NCBI GenBank assembly: GCA_028283765.1
Contig: JAPWJY010000003.1
Location: 186,001 to 250,000, forward strand
Reading direction: 5' to 3'
Length of the DNA: 64,000 nucleotides
Origin: Parvibaculaceae bacterium
GTDB taxonomy: Bacteria > Pseudomonadota > Alphaproteobacteria > Parvibaculales > Parvibaculaceae
Shown: positions 9,713-16,936 of the stretch, one piece after another
Layout: every line of letters starts with the position of its first letter
Position numbering within the stretch: the first letter of the stretch is position 1
The notes under the pieces: model-generated
Seen by the model: only the letters and a program-made list of their open reading frames with translations
Told to the model about the DNA's origin: nothing
The model's database searches: none
Program-made: the position numbers and the translations under genes

Positions 9713-9733
9713 TAATGCTAGGCTTGAGCATTA
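9713..9733 (-). promoter_or_regulatory. NadQ-like operator, overlapping the nadA promoter
   Basis: A 21-base palindrome, TAATGCT-N7-AGCATTA. It covers the candidate -10 box (9715-9720) and most of the spacer of the nadA promoter, so binding would block polymerase. Its centre is 66 bases, about six helical turns, from the centre of the proximal copy. That spacing would suit cooperative binding or looping. Confidence 0.78.
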
Positions 9734-9743
9734 GTGCCGTCAA
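9715..9743 (-). promoter_or_regulatory. nadABC promoter, sigma70-like
   Basis: On the minus strand TTGACG (9738-9743) and TAGCAT (9715-9720) are separated by exactly 17 bases. Transcription would start near 9708. The distal NadQ-like palindrome sits over the -10 box. Confidence 0.6.
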
Positions 9744-9797
9744 TTCCCATCCCGTGGAAATATATTAAGTGTCTGAAAAGACGCCTTGAATCACCAG

Positions 9798-9822
9798 AAA
9801 AGCCTGTGTTTCAAAGGCTTTT
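9798..9822. terminator. Hairpin terminator at the end of nadQ
   Basis: AAAAGCC (9798-9804) and GGCTTTT (9816-9822) enclose an 11-base loop. The structure overlaps the last base of the nadQ stop codon and ends in T residues on both strands. It separates the nadQ transcript from nadABC and supports a separate promoter for nadA. Confidence 0.6.
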
Positions 9823-10871
9823 TACGAGTTTGCGCGGCTGCGTGAGGGCGCGAGCTTGAGGCCCGGCGCGGGGCGTTCCGCCAGCACTTCGCGGCGAAAA
9901 CGGAACTGTTCGGCGGGGCGGCCGCCGGTCTGGGTGGTCACGCGTCCGGTGCGCTCGACGAGCCCGCCCTTTTCCACCAGACGGCGGAAATTCTGCTTGT
10001 GGACATGCAGGCCCAGCAGGGCTTCGACCGTTTTCTGCAATTCATAGAGGGTAAACACCGGCGGCATCATCTCGAAGGCGACCGGGCGGTATTTGATCTT
10101 GGAGCGCAGCCGGCTCATGGCGGTGGCGAGGATGCGCCGGTGGTCATATTGCATGGGCCGCCCCAGCAGCGGCGGCCGGGCTGCGCCACGCCGGGCAAGG
10201 GCGTTGGGGCGGCCGTCGCGGGCCGCCTCGCGCAGCAGGCCCGCTTCGTAGAGAAGCTCATAGCGCTCCAGCACCTTTTCCTCGTCCCATTGCACGCCAT
10301 CGGTGCCGAAGCAGAGCCGCACCCGGTCGAGGCGCCGCCCGCGCACCAGCTCTTCCGCGTTGGTGCTGGTCTTGTCGTTCGCCCATTCCCGCAGCAGCGG
10401 CACGATGAGCTGGTCGATGATGGCGGGCTTGCCGTCTCGCCAGTCGTCCCATGGGAAATGATCGTACCAGTCGCGCCAGACGGCGCCCGCAGGCGCGCTG
10501 TCGGCGGTGCGGGTCAGCGCCAGATAGCCGACGGAAACGACGTGTTCACCCGCCTGTTCCTTCAGTTCGGTGGCATGGCGGCCCCGGTCGCCGAAGGTAT
10601 AGAGCTGCTCGACATAGCCGAGCGTCAGCTTCGTCTGCTCCTGCACCCAGGAGCGCAGGCCGATTTCCAGCGTGCGGTGATGGAAGGGATCGAAGGGGCC
10701 GAAGGGAAGCGCGTCCCAGCGGCTGCTGGCGTCGTCGCCGTCCTGCGGCACCACAAGGATCTTGGGCTGGCCGTCGGCGACCGTGACGATGGCCGCATTG
10801 AGGCCGATGACGACGGCCACATCGGCAATGTCGGGGTCTTTTCTGGGGGCGGCGGGCGGTGCTTCTGTCAT
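9822..10871 (-). CDS. nadQ: NadQ-type transcriptional regulator of NAD synthesis (Nudix-like sensor plus winged helix)
   Basis: A 349-residue protein of the COG4111 type, known in alphaproteobacteria as the NAD biosynthesis regulator NadQ. Residues about 15-150 resemble a Nudix fold (VAVVIGLNAAIV, then PQDGDDASSRWDALPFGPF), but the Nudix box is degenerate (LEIGLRSWVQEQT lacks the REUxEExG pattern), which fits a ligand sensor rather than a hydrolase. The C-terminal 100 residues look like a winged helix (FTLYELQKTVEALLGLHVH, NFRRLVEKGGLVERTGR). It sits directly upstream of nadABC. Two matching palindromes lie between them. Its start overlaps the stop of the upstream phosphatase (ATGA). Assignment is from family memory plus context. 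Confidence 0.82.
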   Translation of the reverse strand: MTEAPPAAPRKDPDIADVAVVIGLNAAIVTVADGQPKILVVPQDGDDASSRWDALPFGPFDPFHHRTLEIGLRSWVQEQTKLTLGYVEQLYTFGDRGRHATELKEQAGEHVVSVGYLALTRTADSAPAGAVWRDWYDHFPWDDWRDGKPAIIDQLIVPLLREWANDKTSTNAEELVRGRRLDRVRLCFGTDGVQWDEEKVLERYELLYEAGLLREAARDGRPNALARRGAARPPLLGRPMQYDHRRILATAMSRLRSKIKYRPVAFEMMPPVFTLYELQKTVEALLGLHVHKQNFRRLVEKGGLVERTGRVTTQTGGRPAEQFRFRREVLAERPAPGLKLAPSRSRANS

Positions 10872-11383
10872 GGGGCCAGGGTCACCGGCAAGGCGTAGAG
10901 GTTACCTTCCCAGGCGGCGCTCGCGGGCCCGATGGCGGCGATGGCCTCGATCATGCGCCCGTCGCGGCCCAGCAGCGCGTCGCCCAGCGCCACGATCCGG
11001 GGATTGGGGTTGGCGTGGGGCCCGCGCTGGCGCAGGAGCCGGGCGAAGGCCATCTCGGTGCCGGGTTCATTGAGCGCGCAGAGCGCCACATAGGCCGAGG
11101 AGGTGGAACGGCTGATCCCGGCCCAGCAATGGACCAGCATCGGGGCCGAGCGGTCCCAGCCCCGGACGAAGGAGATCAGTTCCTCGACATGCGCCTGTTC
11201 CGGGCAGACCAGATCGTCGGCGGGAGCGTGAATGTCGTTGATGCCGAGGCGCAGGTGCCGGTCGGGTGCGATGCCCTCCGGCGTCGGGATCATGGAATTG
11301 GCATCGAGCAGCGAAATGACGTGAGAGGGCTTGAGTGTTTCGACGGCTTTTTCCACCGCGCTGAGCGGACTCACATAGATCAT
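10868..11383 (-). CDS. Tyrosine/dual-specificity phosphatase-like protein
   Basis: A 171-residue cytoplasmic protein with the CX5R signature of protein tyrosine phosphatases: HCWAGISRST with Cys86 as nucleophile and Arg92 in the phosphate loop. An upstream aspartate in NDIHAP could be the general acid. Similar small proteins are common in alphaproteobacteria, with unknown targets. It overlaps nadQ by 4 bases, so the two are translated from one message. Whether it has a role in NAD metabolism is not known. It may act on a phospho-protein or a small phosphorylated metabolite. Confidence 0.8.
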   Translation of the reverse strand: MIYVSPLSAVEKAVETLKPSHVISLLDANSMIPTPEGIAPDRHLRLGINDIHAPADDLVCPEQAHVEELISFVRGWDRSAPMLVHCWAGISRSTSSAYVALCALNEPGTEMAFARLLRQRGPHANPNPRIVALGDALLGRDGRMIEAIAAIGPASAAWEGNLYALPVTLAP

Positions 11384-11431
11384 CGCGATTATTTCCGGTG
11401 TTCGACGGCCTGATGTCTGATTCTAGCACAA

Positions 11432-12064
11432 TCAGGGCGCGGTGGACACGCGGGGGCTCTCGCTTGTGAGCAGGCGGAACCGTTCCAGATATTGCTGCTG
11501 GGCGGCCGGCGTCGGCAGCGGTTCGATCCTGATCGGAGCCAGGCCCCGGGGGCGGCTGAAAATGGCGGCGGCCTCGGAATCCCCGAAACCCGCGATCTGG
11601 GTCGCCTCCAGAAAGGCCGAGGCGCGGTCGGCCCGCTTGATCAGGTCTTCGACCTGGGCGGGCAGGCGGTCGGGCAGGCCGAAGCGGCGGCGGATCTCAA
11701 GGGCGAGGCGCTCCTCGAAGCCCTTGTAGTCGATCCCGAGCGCCGCCTTGAACGGGCTGATCATGTCGCCGATCACATATTCCGGCGCGTCGTGGAGAAG
11801 GGCGGCGAGCCGCCAGCGTTTGGGCCAACCCGGCTTGAACCGCACACAGATGTCGTCGACCAGCACGCAATGCTCGGCCACGGTGTAGGCGTGCTCCCCG
11901 CTGGTCTGCCCGTTCCAGCGGGCCACACGGGCAAGGCCGTGGGCGATGTCCTCGATTTCGATGTCGAGCGGCGAGGGATCGAGCAGATCCAGCCGCCGCC
12001 CGCTCAGCATCCGCTGCCAGGCCCGGGGCTTTTCTTCCTTTGCCGGTCTCCGGGAGACGGCCAT
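11432..12064 (-). CDS. HD-domain phosphohydrolase (YfbR-like)
   Basis: A 210-residue HD-superfamily metal-dependent phosphohydrolase. It shows the set H...HD...D: GEHAYTVAEHCVLV for the first histidine, AALLHDAPEYVIGDM for the HD pair, and IKRADRASAFLEA for the late aspartate. RVARWNGQTSGEHAYTV is typical of the YfbR/COG1896 group, several members of which act on nucleoside monophosphates. The start at 12064 (MAVSRRPAKEEK) has GGAGG 6 bases upstream; the frame stays open further upstream but is out of character there. That ribosome-binding site lies in the 3' arm of a hairpin just after ilvE. Confidence 0.82.
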   Translation of the reverse strand: MAVSRRPAKEEKPRAWQRMLSGRRLDLLDPSPLDIEIEDIAHGLARVARWNGQTSGEHAYTVAEHCVLVDDICVRFKPGWPKRWRLAALLHDAPEYVIGDMISPFKAALGIDYKGFEERLALEIRRRFGLPDRLPAQVEDLIKRADRASAFLEATQIAGFGDSEAAAIFSRPRGLAPIRIEPLPTPAAQQQYLERFRLLTSESPRVSTAP

Positions 12065-12065
12065 C

Positions 12066-12090
12066 GGGCCTCCAGCGCAAAAGGAGGCCC
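12066..12090 (-). promoter_or_regulatory. Hairpin between ilvE and the HD hydrolase that sequesters the next ribosome-binding site
   Basis: GGGCCTCC (12066-12073) pairs with GGAGGCCC (12083-12090) across a 9-base loop. On the minus strand it starts immediately after the ilvE TAA, and its 3' arm contains the GGAGG of the HD gene. No U run follows in the minus direction, so a role in translational control or processing is more likely than termination. Confidence 0.5.
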
Positions 12091-12981
12091 TTATTGGGCG
12101 GCCGACACCTTGGGATGAACGGCGGCGGTGTAGTCGTCCATCAGCGTCTGGGTCAGGGCGCCCGGCTTGAAGCGGTATTCGCCGATCTCGGCCACCGGCG
12201 TCACTTCGGCCGCCGTGCCGGTGATGAAGCATTCGCTGAAACCGGCCATCTCTTCCGGCTTGATGTGGCGCTCGATCACTTCGATGCCGCGCTTCCGGGC
12301 AAGCTCGATCACGCTCTGGCGGGTGATGCCATCGAGGAAACAGTCCGGCAGCGGGGTGTGGATCACGCCATCCTTGATGAAGAAGACGTTCGCGCCCGTG
12401 GCTTCCGCGACATAGCCGCGATAGTCGAACATCAGCGCGTCCGCATAGCCCTTGCGCTCGGCCTCATGCTTGGAGAGCGTGCAGATCATATAGAGACCCG
12501 CCGCCTTGGCCTTGCAGGGGATGGTGTCAGGGGCCGGGCGGTGCCATTTCGAGATGTCGAGGCGGATGCCCTTCATGCGCTGCGCCGGGTCGAAATAGGA
12601 CGGCCAGTCCCAGCAGGCGACGGCGACATTGATCCGGTTGTTCTGGGCTGAAACGCCCATCATCTCGCTGCCCCGCCATGCCAGCGGCCGCAGATAGGCC
12701 TCTGTCAGGCCGTTCGCCTTGCAGACGGCGATGCAGGCCTCGTCGATCTGCTCCACGGTATAGGGGATGGTGAAGCCCAGCGCTTCGCCCGACGCGATCA
12801 GGCGCAGCGAATGTTCGCGCAGCTTGAAGACTTCGCCGCCATACATCCGCTCTCCCTCGAACACGCAGCTTGCGTAATGAAGACCGTGCGTCAGCACATG
12901 GATCTTCGCGTCCTTCCAGGGCACGAGCGCCCCGTTGAACCAGATGAAGCCATCACGTTGGTCGAAGGGAAGATCAGACAT
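12091..12981 (-). CDS. ilvE: Branched-chain amino acid aminotransferase (class IV)
   Basis: A PLP enzyme for the last step of Leu, Ile and Val synthesis, or the first step of their breakdown. With the start at 12981 (MSDLPFDQRDGFIWFNG) it has 296 residues, the normal size. HVLTHGLHYASCVFEGER, YLRPLAWRGSEMMGVS, the lysine-containing PCKAKAAGLYM and EATGANVFFIKDG are class IV features. A longer in-frame ATG 36 bases upstream adds an untypical basic stretch. The upstream region is shared with a divergent MarR regulator whose long palindrome may also affect this gene. Confidence 0.93.
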   Translation of the reverse strand: MSDLPFDQRDGFIWFNGALVPWKDAKIHVLTHGLHYASCVFEGERMYGGEVFKLREHSLRLIASGEALGFTIPYTVEQIDEACIAVCKANGLTEAYLRPLAWRGSEMMGVSAQNNRINVAVACWDWPSYFDPAQRMKGIRLDISKWHRPAPDTIPCKAKAAGLYMICTLSKHEAERKGYADALMFDYRGYVAEATGANVFFIKDGVIHTPLPDCFLDGITRQSVIELARKRGIEVIERHIKPEEMAGFSECFITGTAAEVTPVAEIGEYRFKPGALTQTLMDDYTAAVHPKVSAAQ

Positions 12982-13151
12982 TGGTTTGGTCCTGGTTGGC
13001 TCCCGTCGCCGCGCCACGCGGCAGGGAGCATTCGGCCCAGAGGCTTTCCCGGTAAGGGGATGCTTGGAAGTCCTGGGTCAGAGAGATACGATCAGCCCCA
13101 TCTCAGGCGCAAACACGGATTGGCTGCAAGAGAAATGGCTCGGCCGGTCGA

Positions 13152-13179
13152 TTGTCGTTCTATCGGTTAGATGTATCAC
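13152..13179 (+). promoter_or_regulatory. Candidate promoter of the MarR-type gene
   Basis: TTGTCG (13152-13157) and TATCAC (13174-13179) are 16 bases apart. Transcription would begin near 13186, inside the long palindrome. Both boxes are only moderate matches. Confidence 0.4.
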
Positions 13180-13184
13180 CTCTC

Positions 13185-13219
13185 CCAAATTTATGTCAAC
13201 ATAGCTGACATAAATTTGG
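13185..13219. promoter_or_regulatory. Long perfect palindromic operator between ilvE and the MarR-type gene
   Basis: CCAAATTTATGTCA (13185-13198) and its exact complement TGACATAAATTTGG (13206-13219) flank 7 bases. A 14-bp perfect dyad of this kind is what a dimeric MarR protein would bind for autorepression. On the minus strand it contains TTGACA (13194-13199), a perfect -35 word pointing towards ilvE. Confidence 0.75.
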
Positions 13220-13263
13220 TGTCATGCTGGAGCGCGAGGACATCGCGGGTGATTAGGGAACAG

Positions 13264-13797
13264 ATGGACAAGGGAAGAGCTCTCGTCGAATCTCAGATGC
13301 CAGTGGAGCCGGACGATTATGCGGATCATCGCCTGACGGAGGTGATCGAGCTGTTTTTCTTCGCCTACCGGGATTTCACCAGCGATCCGGACGGGATTCT
13401 GGAAACATATGGTTTCGGGCGGGCCCATGGCCGGGTCATGCATTTTGTCGGGCGCAATCCGGGCATCAGCGTGGCGGAACTGCTGAACATATTGCGCATC
13501 ACCAAGCAGAGCCTCGCCCGCGTGCTCCGCGAACTGATCGAGCGCGGGTTCGTCCGGCAGGAGGAAGGCCCGCGCGACCGCCGCCAGCGGCTGCTCTTTC
13601 TCTCGCAGGCTGGTATCGAGCTTGTCCGCAAGGTGGACGTGCCCCAGCGCGCCCGGGTCCGGAGGGCCCTTGAGGCCGCGGGCCCCGAGGCGCGCGACCT
13701 GTGGCCCGGGATGCTGCTCGGCATCGTCAATCCCGAGGACCGGGCGGCGGTATCGGCGCTCGTGAGCAAGCCCAGAGTGATCGGGGAGGACCGATGA
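13264..13797 (+). CDS. MarR-family regulator (PetP-like)
   Basis: A 177-residue winged-helix regulator. The core is VMHFVGRNPGISVAELLNILRITKQSLARVLRELIERGFV (shown here as pattern: helix, recognition helix with KQSLARVL, then wing QEEGPRDRRQRLLFLS). The stop overlaps the start of the response regulator (ATGA). A MarR protein immediately before an OmpR-type regulator recalls PetP/PetR of Rhodobacter capsulatus, described as needed for cytochrome bc1 expression, but no petABC lies here. The start at 13264 (MDKGRALVESQ) is a choice; the frame is open further up. It probably binds the 13185-13219 palindrome. Confidence 0.85.
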   Translation: MDKGRALVESQMPVEPDDYADHRLTEVIELFFFAYRDFTSDPDGILETYGFGRAHGRVMHFVGRNPGISVAELLNILRITKQSLARVLRELIERGFVRQEEGPRDRRQRLLFLSQAGIELVRKVDVPQRARVRRALEAAGPEARDLWPGMLLGIVNPEDRAAVSALVSKPRVIGEDR

Positions 13798-14498
13798 CGC
13801 CCCAGCCCGCGTCCCGGATTCCCGCCGACGATGCGCCCCATATCCTCGTGGTGGACGATGACCGGCGCATCCGCGAACTGTTGCAGCGCTATCTGACGGA
13901 CAATGGCTACAGGGTCACGGTAGCCGAAAACGCGGCCGCCGCCCGCGAACAGCTTGAAGGGCTGATGTTCGACCTGCTGGTGCTCGACGTCATGATGCCG
14001 GGCGAAAACGGGGTCGATCTCACCCGTTCGCTGCGCAAGATTTCCACCGTGCCCATTCTGATGCTGACCGCGCGCACGGAAATAGACCACCGGATTTCCG
14101 GCCTTGAAAGCGGGGCGGACGATTATCTGGGCAAGCCCTTCGAGCCGCGCGAACTGCTGCTGCGGATCACCACCATCCTGCGCCGCGTGCAGCCCGCCGA
14201 TGAGCGCGCCGACGAGGAAATCTCGTTCGGCGCCTGCCGGTTCAATGTGGAGCGGGGCGAGCTGTGGTGCCGGGATGATCTGGTCAGGCTCACCACCCGC
14301 GAGGTGCAGTTGATGCGCCAGTTCGCCATCAACGCCAACCGGCCCCTGAGCCGCGAGGACTTGTGCGACACGGAGCTTGCCGAGCGTTCCATCGACGTCC
14401 AGATAAACCGGCTCCGGCGCAAGATCGAGCCCGATCCGCGAAATCCCGTCTATCTGCAAACCGTCCGGGGCGAGGGCTATATCCTCAAGTCGGATTGA
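13794..14498 (+). CDS. OmpR-family response regulator (PetR-like)
   Basis: A 234-residue two-component regulator. The receiver domain has the acidic pair in VVDDDRRIREL, the phospho-acceptor Asp65 in LLVLDVMMPGENGVD and the lysine in GKPFEPRELLLRI. The C-terminal winged helix has TTREVQLMRQFAINANRPLSR (helix region) and IDVQINRLRRKIEPDPR for DNA contact. It overlaps the MarR gene by 4 bases and lies 10 bases before the histidine kinase, so the three are one unit. The target genes are unknown. Confidence 0.92.
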   Translation: MTPQPASRIPADDAPHILVVDDDRRIRELLQRYLTDNGYRVTVAENAAAAREQLEGLMFDLLVLDVMMPGENGVDLTRSLRKISTVPILMLTARTEIDHRISGLESGADDYLGKPFEPRELLLRITTILRRVQPADERADEEISFGACRFNVERGELWCRDDLVRLTTREVQLMRQFAINANRPLSREDLCDTELAERSIDVQINRLRRKIEPDPRNPVYLQTVRGEGYILKSD

Positions 14499-14508
14499 AG
14501 GCCTCGCC

Positions 14509-15840
14509 ATGAGCCCTTTCGCTCTCCTGAAACGTTATCTGCCACAGGGGCTTTATGGCCGCTCGCTGATCATCATCGTCACGCCGATGGTGCTGCTTCA
14601 GGCAATCGTCGCCTATGTCTTCATCGAACGCCACTGGCAGATGGTCACCGAAAAGCTGAGCGAAAGCGTGGTCTCGGAAACGAGTTTCCTGCTGGCCGAA
14701 TATGAGCAACTGCCGATGAAGAACGCGGGGGCTCACATCGCCTCTATCGCCAATGACAAGCTCTCTCTCTCCGTGGCCTTCCTGCCGGGCGAAACCCTGC
14801 CCCGAACCCCGTCGTCGCGGGGCACCCTGCTTGACCGGTCGCTTTCGGACGAATTGCGCCGTCAGATCGGCCGCCCCTTCTGGATCAGCACGGTCGATTA
14901 TGAGGATTATGTCGACATTCGCATCCAGCTTTCCAATGGCGTGATGCGGGTGCTGGCCCTGCGCAGCCGGGTCTATGCCACCAATACCCATATCTTCATC
15001 GTCTGGATGGTGGGCGCCTCGCTGGTGCTGATCGTCGTCGCCATCCTGTTCCTGAGAAACCAGATACGCCCCATAGAACGGCTGGCGGCGGCGGCGGAAG
15101 GCTTCGGCAAGGGCCGGGAAATGGCGCGATTCAAGCCGGCCGGCGCGTCCGAAGTCCGGCGCGCGGCGGCCGCGTTTCTCGATATGAAGGATCGCATCCA
15201 GAAGCAGATGGAGCAGCGCACGCAGATGCTGAACGGCGTCAGCCATGATCTGCGCACGCCGATCACCCGCTTCAAGCTGCAGCTCGCCATGATGCCCGAC
15301 AGTCCGGAGATCGAGGATCTGCGGGCGGACGTGCGTGAAATGGAGCGGATGCTGGAGGATTATCTCGACTTTGCCCGGGGCCATCAGGGCGAAGTCTCCG
15401 AACCTACCGATCTTGGCGATCTGCTGCGTCAGGTTCAGGACGAAATCGGCCGCGGCGGCGGCAAGGTCTCGCTTTGCGTCGAGGCCGAGGACGAACGCGA
15501 CATGATCGTCTCGATCCGGCGCAACGCCTTCAAGCGCGCGCTCGTCAATATCGTGGATAATGCGGCCAAATATGCCGAGCATGTCTGGATCGAGGCGGTG
15601 CGCCGTCCCGAAGGGGTCGACATCATCGTCGATGACGATGGCGAGGGGATTCCGGCAGATGAGCTTGAGGCGGTTTTCAGGCCGTTCTACCGGCTCGACG
15701 CGGCTCGCAATCTCGATGCGGGAGGCTCCGGGCTCGGTCTTGCCATCGCACGGGACATCGCGCGCGGCCATGGCGGCGACATCATCCTGTCGGCAAGCCC
15801 GCGCGGCGGCCTGCGGGTGGTGATTTCAGTGCCGGTCTGA
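14509..15840 (+). CDS. EnvZ-type sensor histidine kinase
   Basis: A 443-residue inner-membrane sensor. One membrane segment lies at about 17-40 and another at about 161-183, with a periplasmic domain of roughly 120 residues between them. HAMP follows (about 184-235), then the dimerisation domain with His246 in NGVSHDLRTPITRF, and the ATPase domain with the N box (NIVDNAAKYAE), the D box (DDDGEGIP) and GGSGLGLAIA. The short spacing from HAMP and a single cytoplasmic kinase core match EnvZ. The signal sensed is not apparent. It is the partner of the response regulator immediately upstream. Confidence 0.92.
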   Translation: MSPFALLKRYLPQGLYGRSLIIIVTPMVLLQAIVAYVFIERHWQMVTEKLSESVVSETSFLLAEYEQLPMKNAGAHIASIANDKLSLSVAFLPGETLPRTPSSRGTLLDRSLSDELRRQIGRPFWISTVDYEDYVDIRIQLSNGVMRVLALRSRVYATNTHIFIVWMVGASLVLIVVAILFLRNQIRPIERLAAAAEGFGKGREMARFKPAGASEVRRAAAAFLDMKDRIQKQMEQRTQMLNGVSHDLRTPITRFKLQLAMMPDSPEIEDLRADVREMERMLEDYLDFARGHQGEVSEPTDLGDLLRQVQDEIGRGGGKVSLCVEAEDERDMIVSIRRNAFKRALVNIVDNAAKYAEHVWIEAVRRPEGVDIIVDDDGEGIPADELEAVFRPFYRLDAARNLDAGGSGLGLAIARDIARGHGGDIILSASPRGGLRVVISVPV

Positions 15841-15845
15841 GCCGG

Positions 15846-16202
15846 TCAGCACAGCCGCGCGCCGTTCGGCACGGTCCAGTCGGGTCTCGCAAGTACGATG
15901 GCCCCGCCCGCGTCGGCAAAGCCAAGCGTCAGCACTTCCGACATGAACGGGCCGATCTGGCGCGGCGGAAAATTGACGACCCCGAGCACCTGCCGCCCGA
16001 CGAGCAGTTCCGGGCCGTAATGGTCGGTGATCTGCGCCGAACTGCGCCTGATGCCGATCGTTTCGCCGAAATCGATCCTGAGCTTGAAGGCGGGCTTGCG
16101 CGCTTCGGGAAAAGGTTCGGCCTCGATGATGGTGCCGACCCTTATGTCGAGCGCCATGAAGGTGTCGAAGCCGGTGGTGGGCTCGGGGGTCTGCGTGCTC
16201 AT
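15846..16202 (-). CDS. csaA: CsaA-like tRNA-binding-domain protein
   Basis: A 118-residue stand-alone EMAP/tRNA-binding OB-fold protein. It starts [19 protein letters not shown] and carries [37 protein letters not shown] and [20 protein letters not shown], all hallmarks of CsaA and the tRNA-binding domain of MetRS. CsaA is reported to act as a homodimeric chaperone or tRNA-binding factor. The start overlaps the stop of the TetR/COQ9-like gene by 4 bases. The gene converges on the histidine kinase with only 5 bases between stops and no visible terminator. Confidence 0.88.
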   Translation of the reverse strand: MSTQTPEPTTGFDTFMALDIRVGTIIEAEPFPEARKPAFKLRIDFGETIGIRRSSAQITDHYGPELLVGRQVLGVVNFPPRQIGPFMSEVLTLGFADAGGAIVLARPDWTVPNGARLC

Positions 16203-16831
16203 TCGGCGGCGTCTTCCTGATGGTTCTGCCTGCGGGCGCGCCGGTTTTCCCGGCGCTGGCGCAGGGCGCGGATGATATTTTCCCCCTGGCGCAGGCGCTT
16301 GTCGAGTTCGGCCATGGTCTTTGCCTGGTCCTCGCCATCGGTGAGCCAGACGCGGAAGGCCGACGCCCATGCGACCGCGAGACCGCGCACCCGGAGCATG
16401 CCTTTCAGGCCGGAACTGTCGATGCCAGCGGCCTCCAGCATCAGGGAAAGGGACCGAAAGGTGGGGGAAAGCAGCGAAAGGGCGGAAAGAGGCTCCTGCA
16501 CGACATCCTTCGTCAGCGCCTTGAGCGCGCTCCGGTAGGGAGTCATGGCGTCGAAGCCGAGCATGATGATGTCGAAGAGAATATCGCGGGGCGAGGCGCC
16601 GGTGAAATCCTCCTCCGCCGCGAGCTTCAGGGTTTCCTTGTCGATGCGCCGGCTGAAGCCGTCAAGGATGGCGGCCTTCGAGGGAAAGACGCCGACGGTT
16701 TCCGCGAGCGACAGGCCGGCCGCCTCGGCGATATGCCCCAGCGTCAGATCGCGCCAGCTTTGTTCCTGAACGAGGGCAAGGGTCGCATCGATGATCCGGT
16801 CTTCAACGCCTGCGGGTTTCTTGCGTGCCAT
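16199..16831 (-). CDS. TetR/COQ9-like protein
   Basis: A 210-residue all-helical protein. Residues about 8-55 match the TetR DNA-binding fold ([20 protein letters not shown], then [20 protein letters not shown]). The C-terminal half ([33 protein letters not shown]) resembles the lipid-binding half of COQ9-type proteins, which share the TetR fold and support ubiquinone synthesis. Regulator or COQ9-like factor cannot be settled by eye; no obvious operator or target is nearby. The C-terminus is very basic ([12 protein letters not shown]). It sits between csaA (4-base overlap) and proC. The start at 16831 (MARKKPAG) is chosen over an Arg/Pro-rich upstream extension. Confidence 0.72.
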   Translation of the reverse strand: MARKKPAGVEDRIIDATLALVQEQSWRDLTLGHIAEAAGLSLAETVGVFPSKAAILDGFSRRIDKETLKLAAEEDFTGASPRDILFDIIMLGFDAMTPYRSALKALTKDVVQEPLSALSLLSPTFRSLSLMLEAAGIDSSGLKGMLRVRGLAVAWASAFRVWLTDGEDQAKTMAELDKRLRQGENIIRALRQRRENRRARRQNHQEDAAE

Positions 16832-16936
16832 GACATGCCTCTGCTCGGGGAACGGTCCGGGCTGCGCGCCGGTCCCTGAACATAATCGGGGCCGGGGCGG
16901 ATTCCTACCGCTCAAGCGGACGGGGCGACAGGGATT

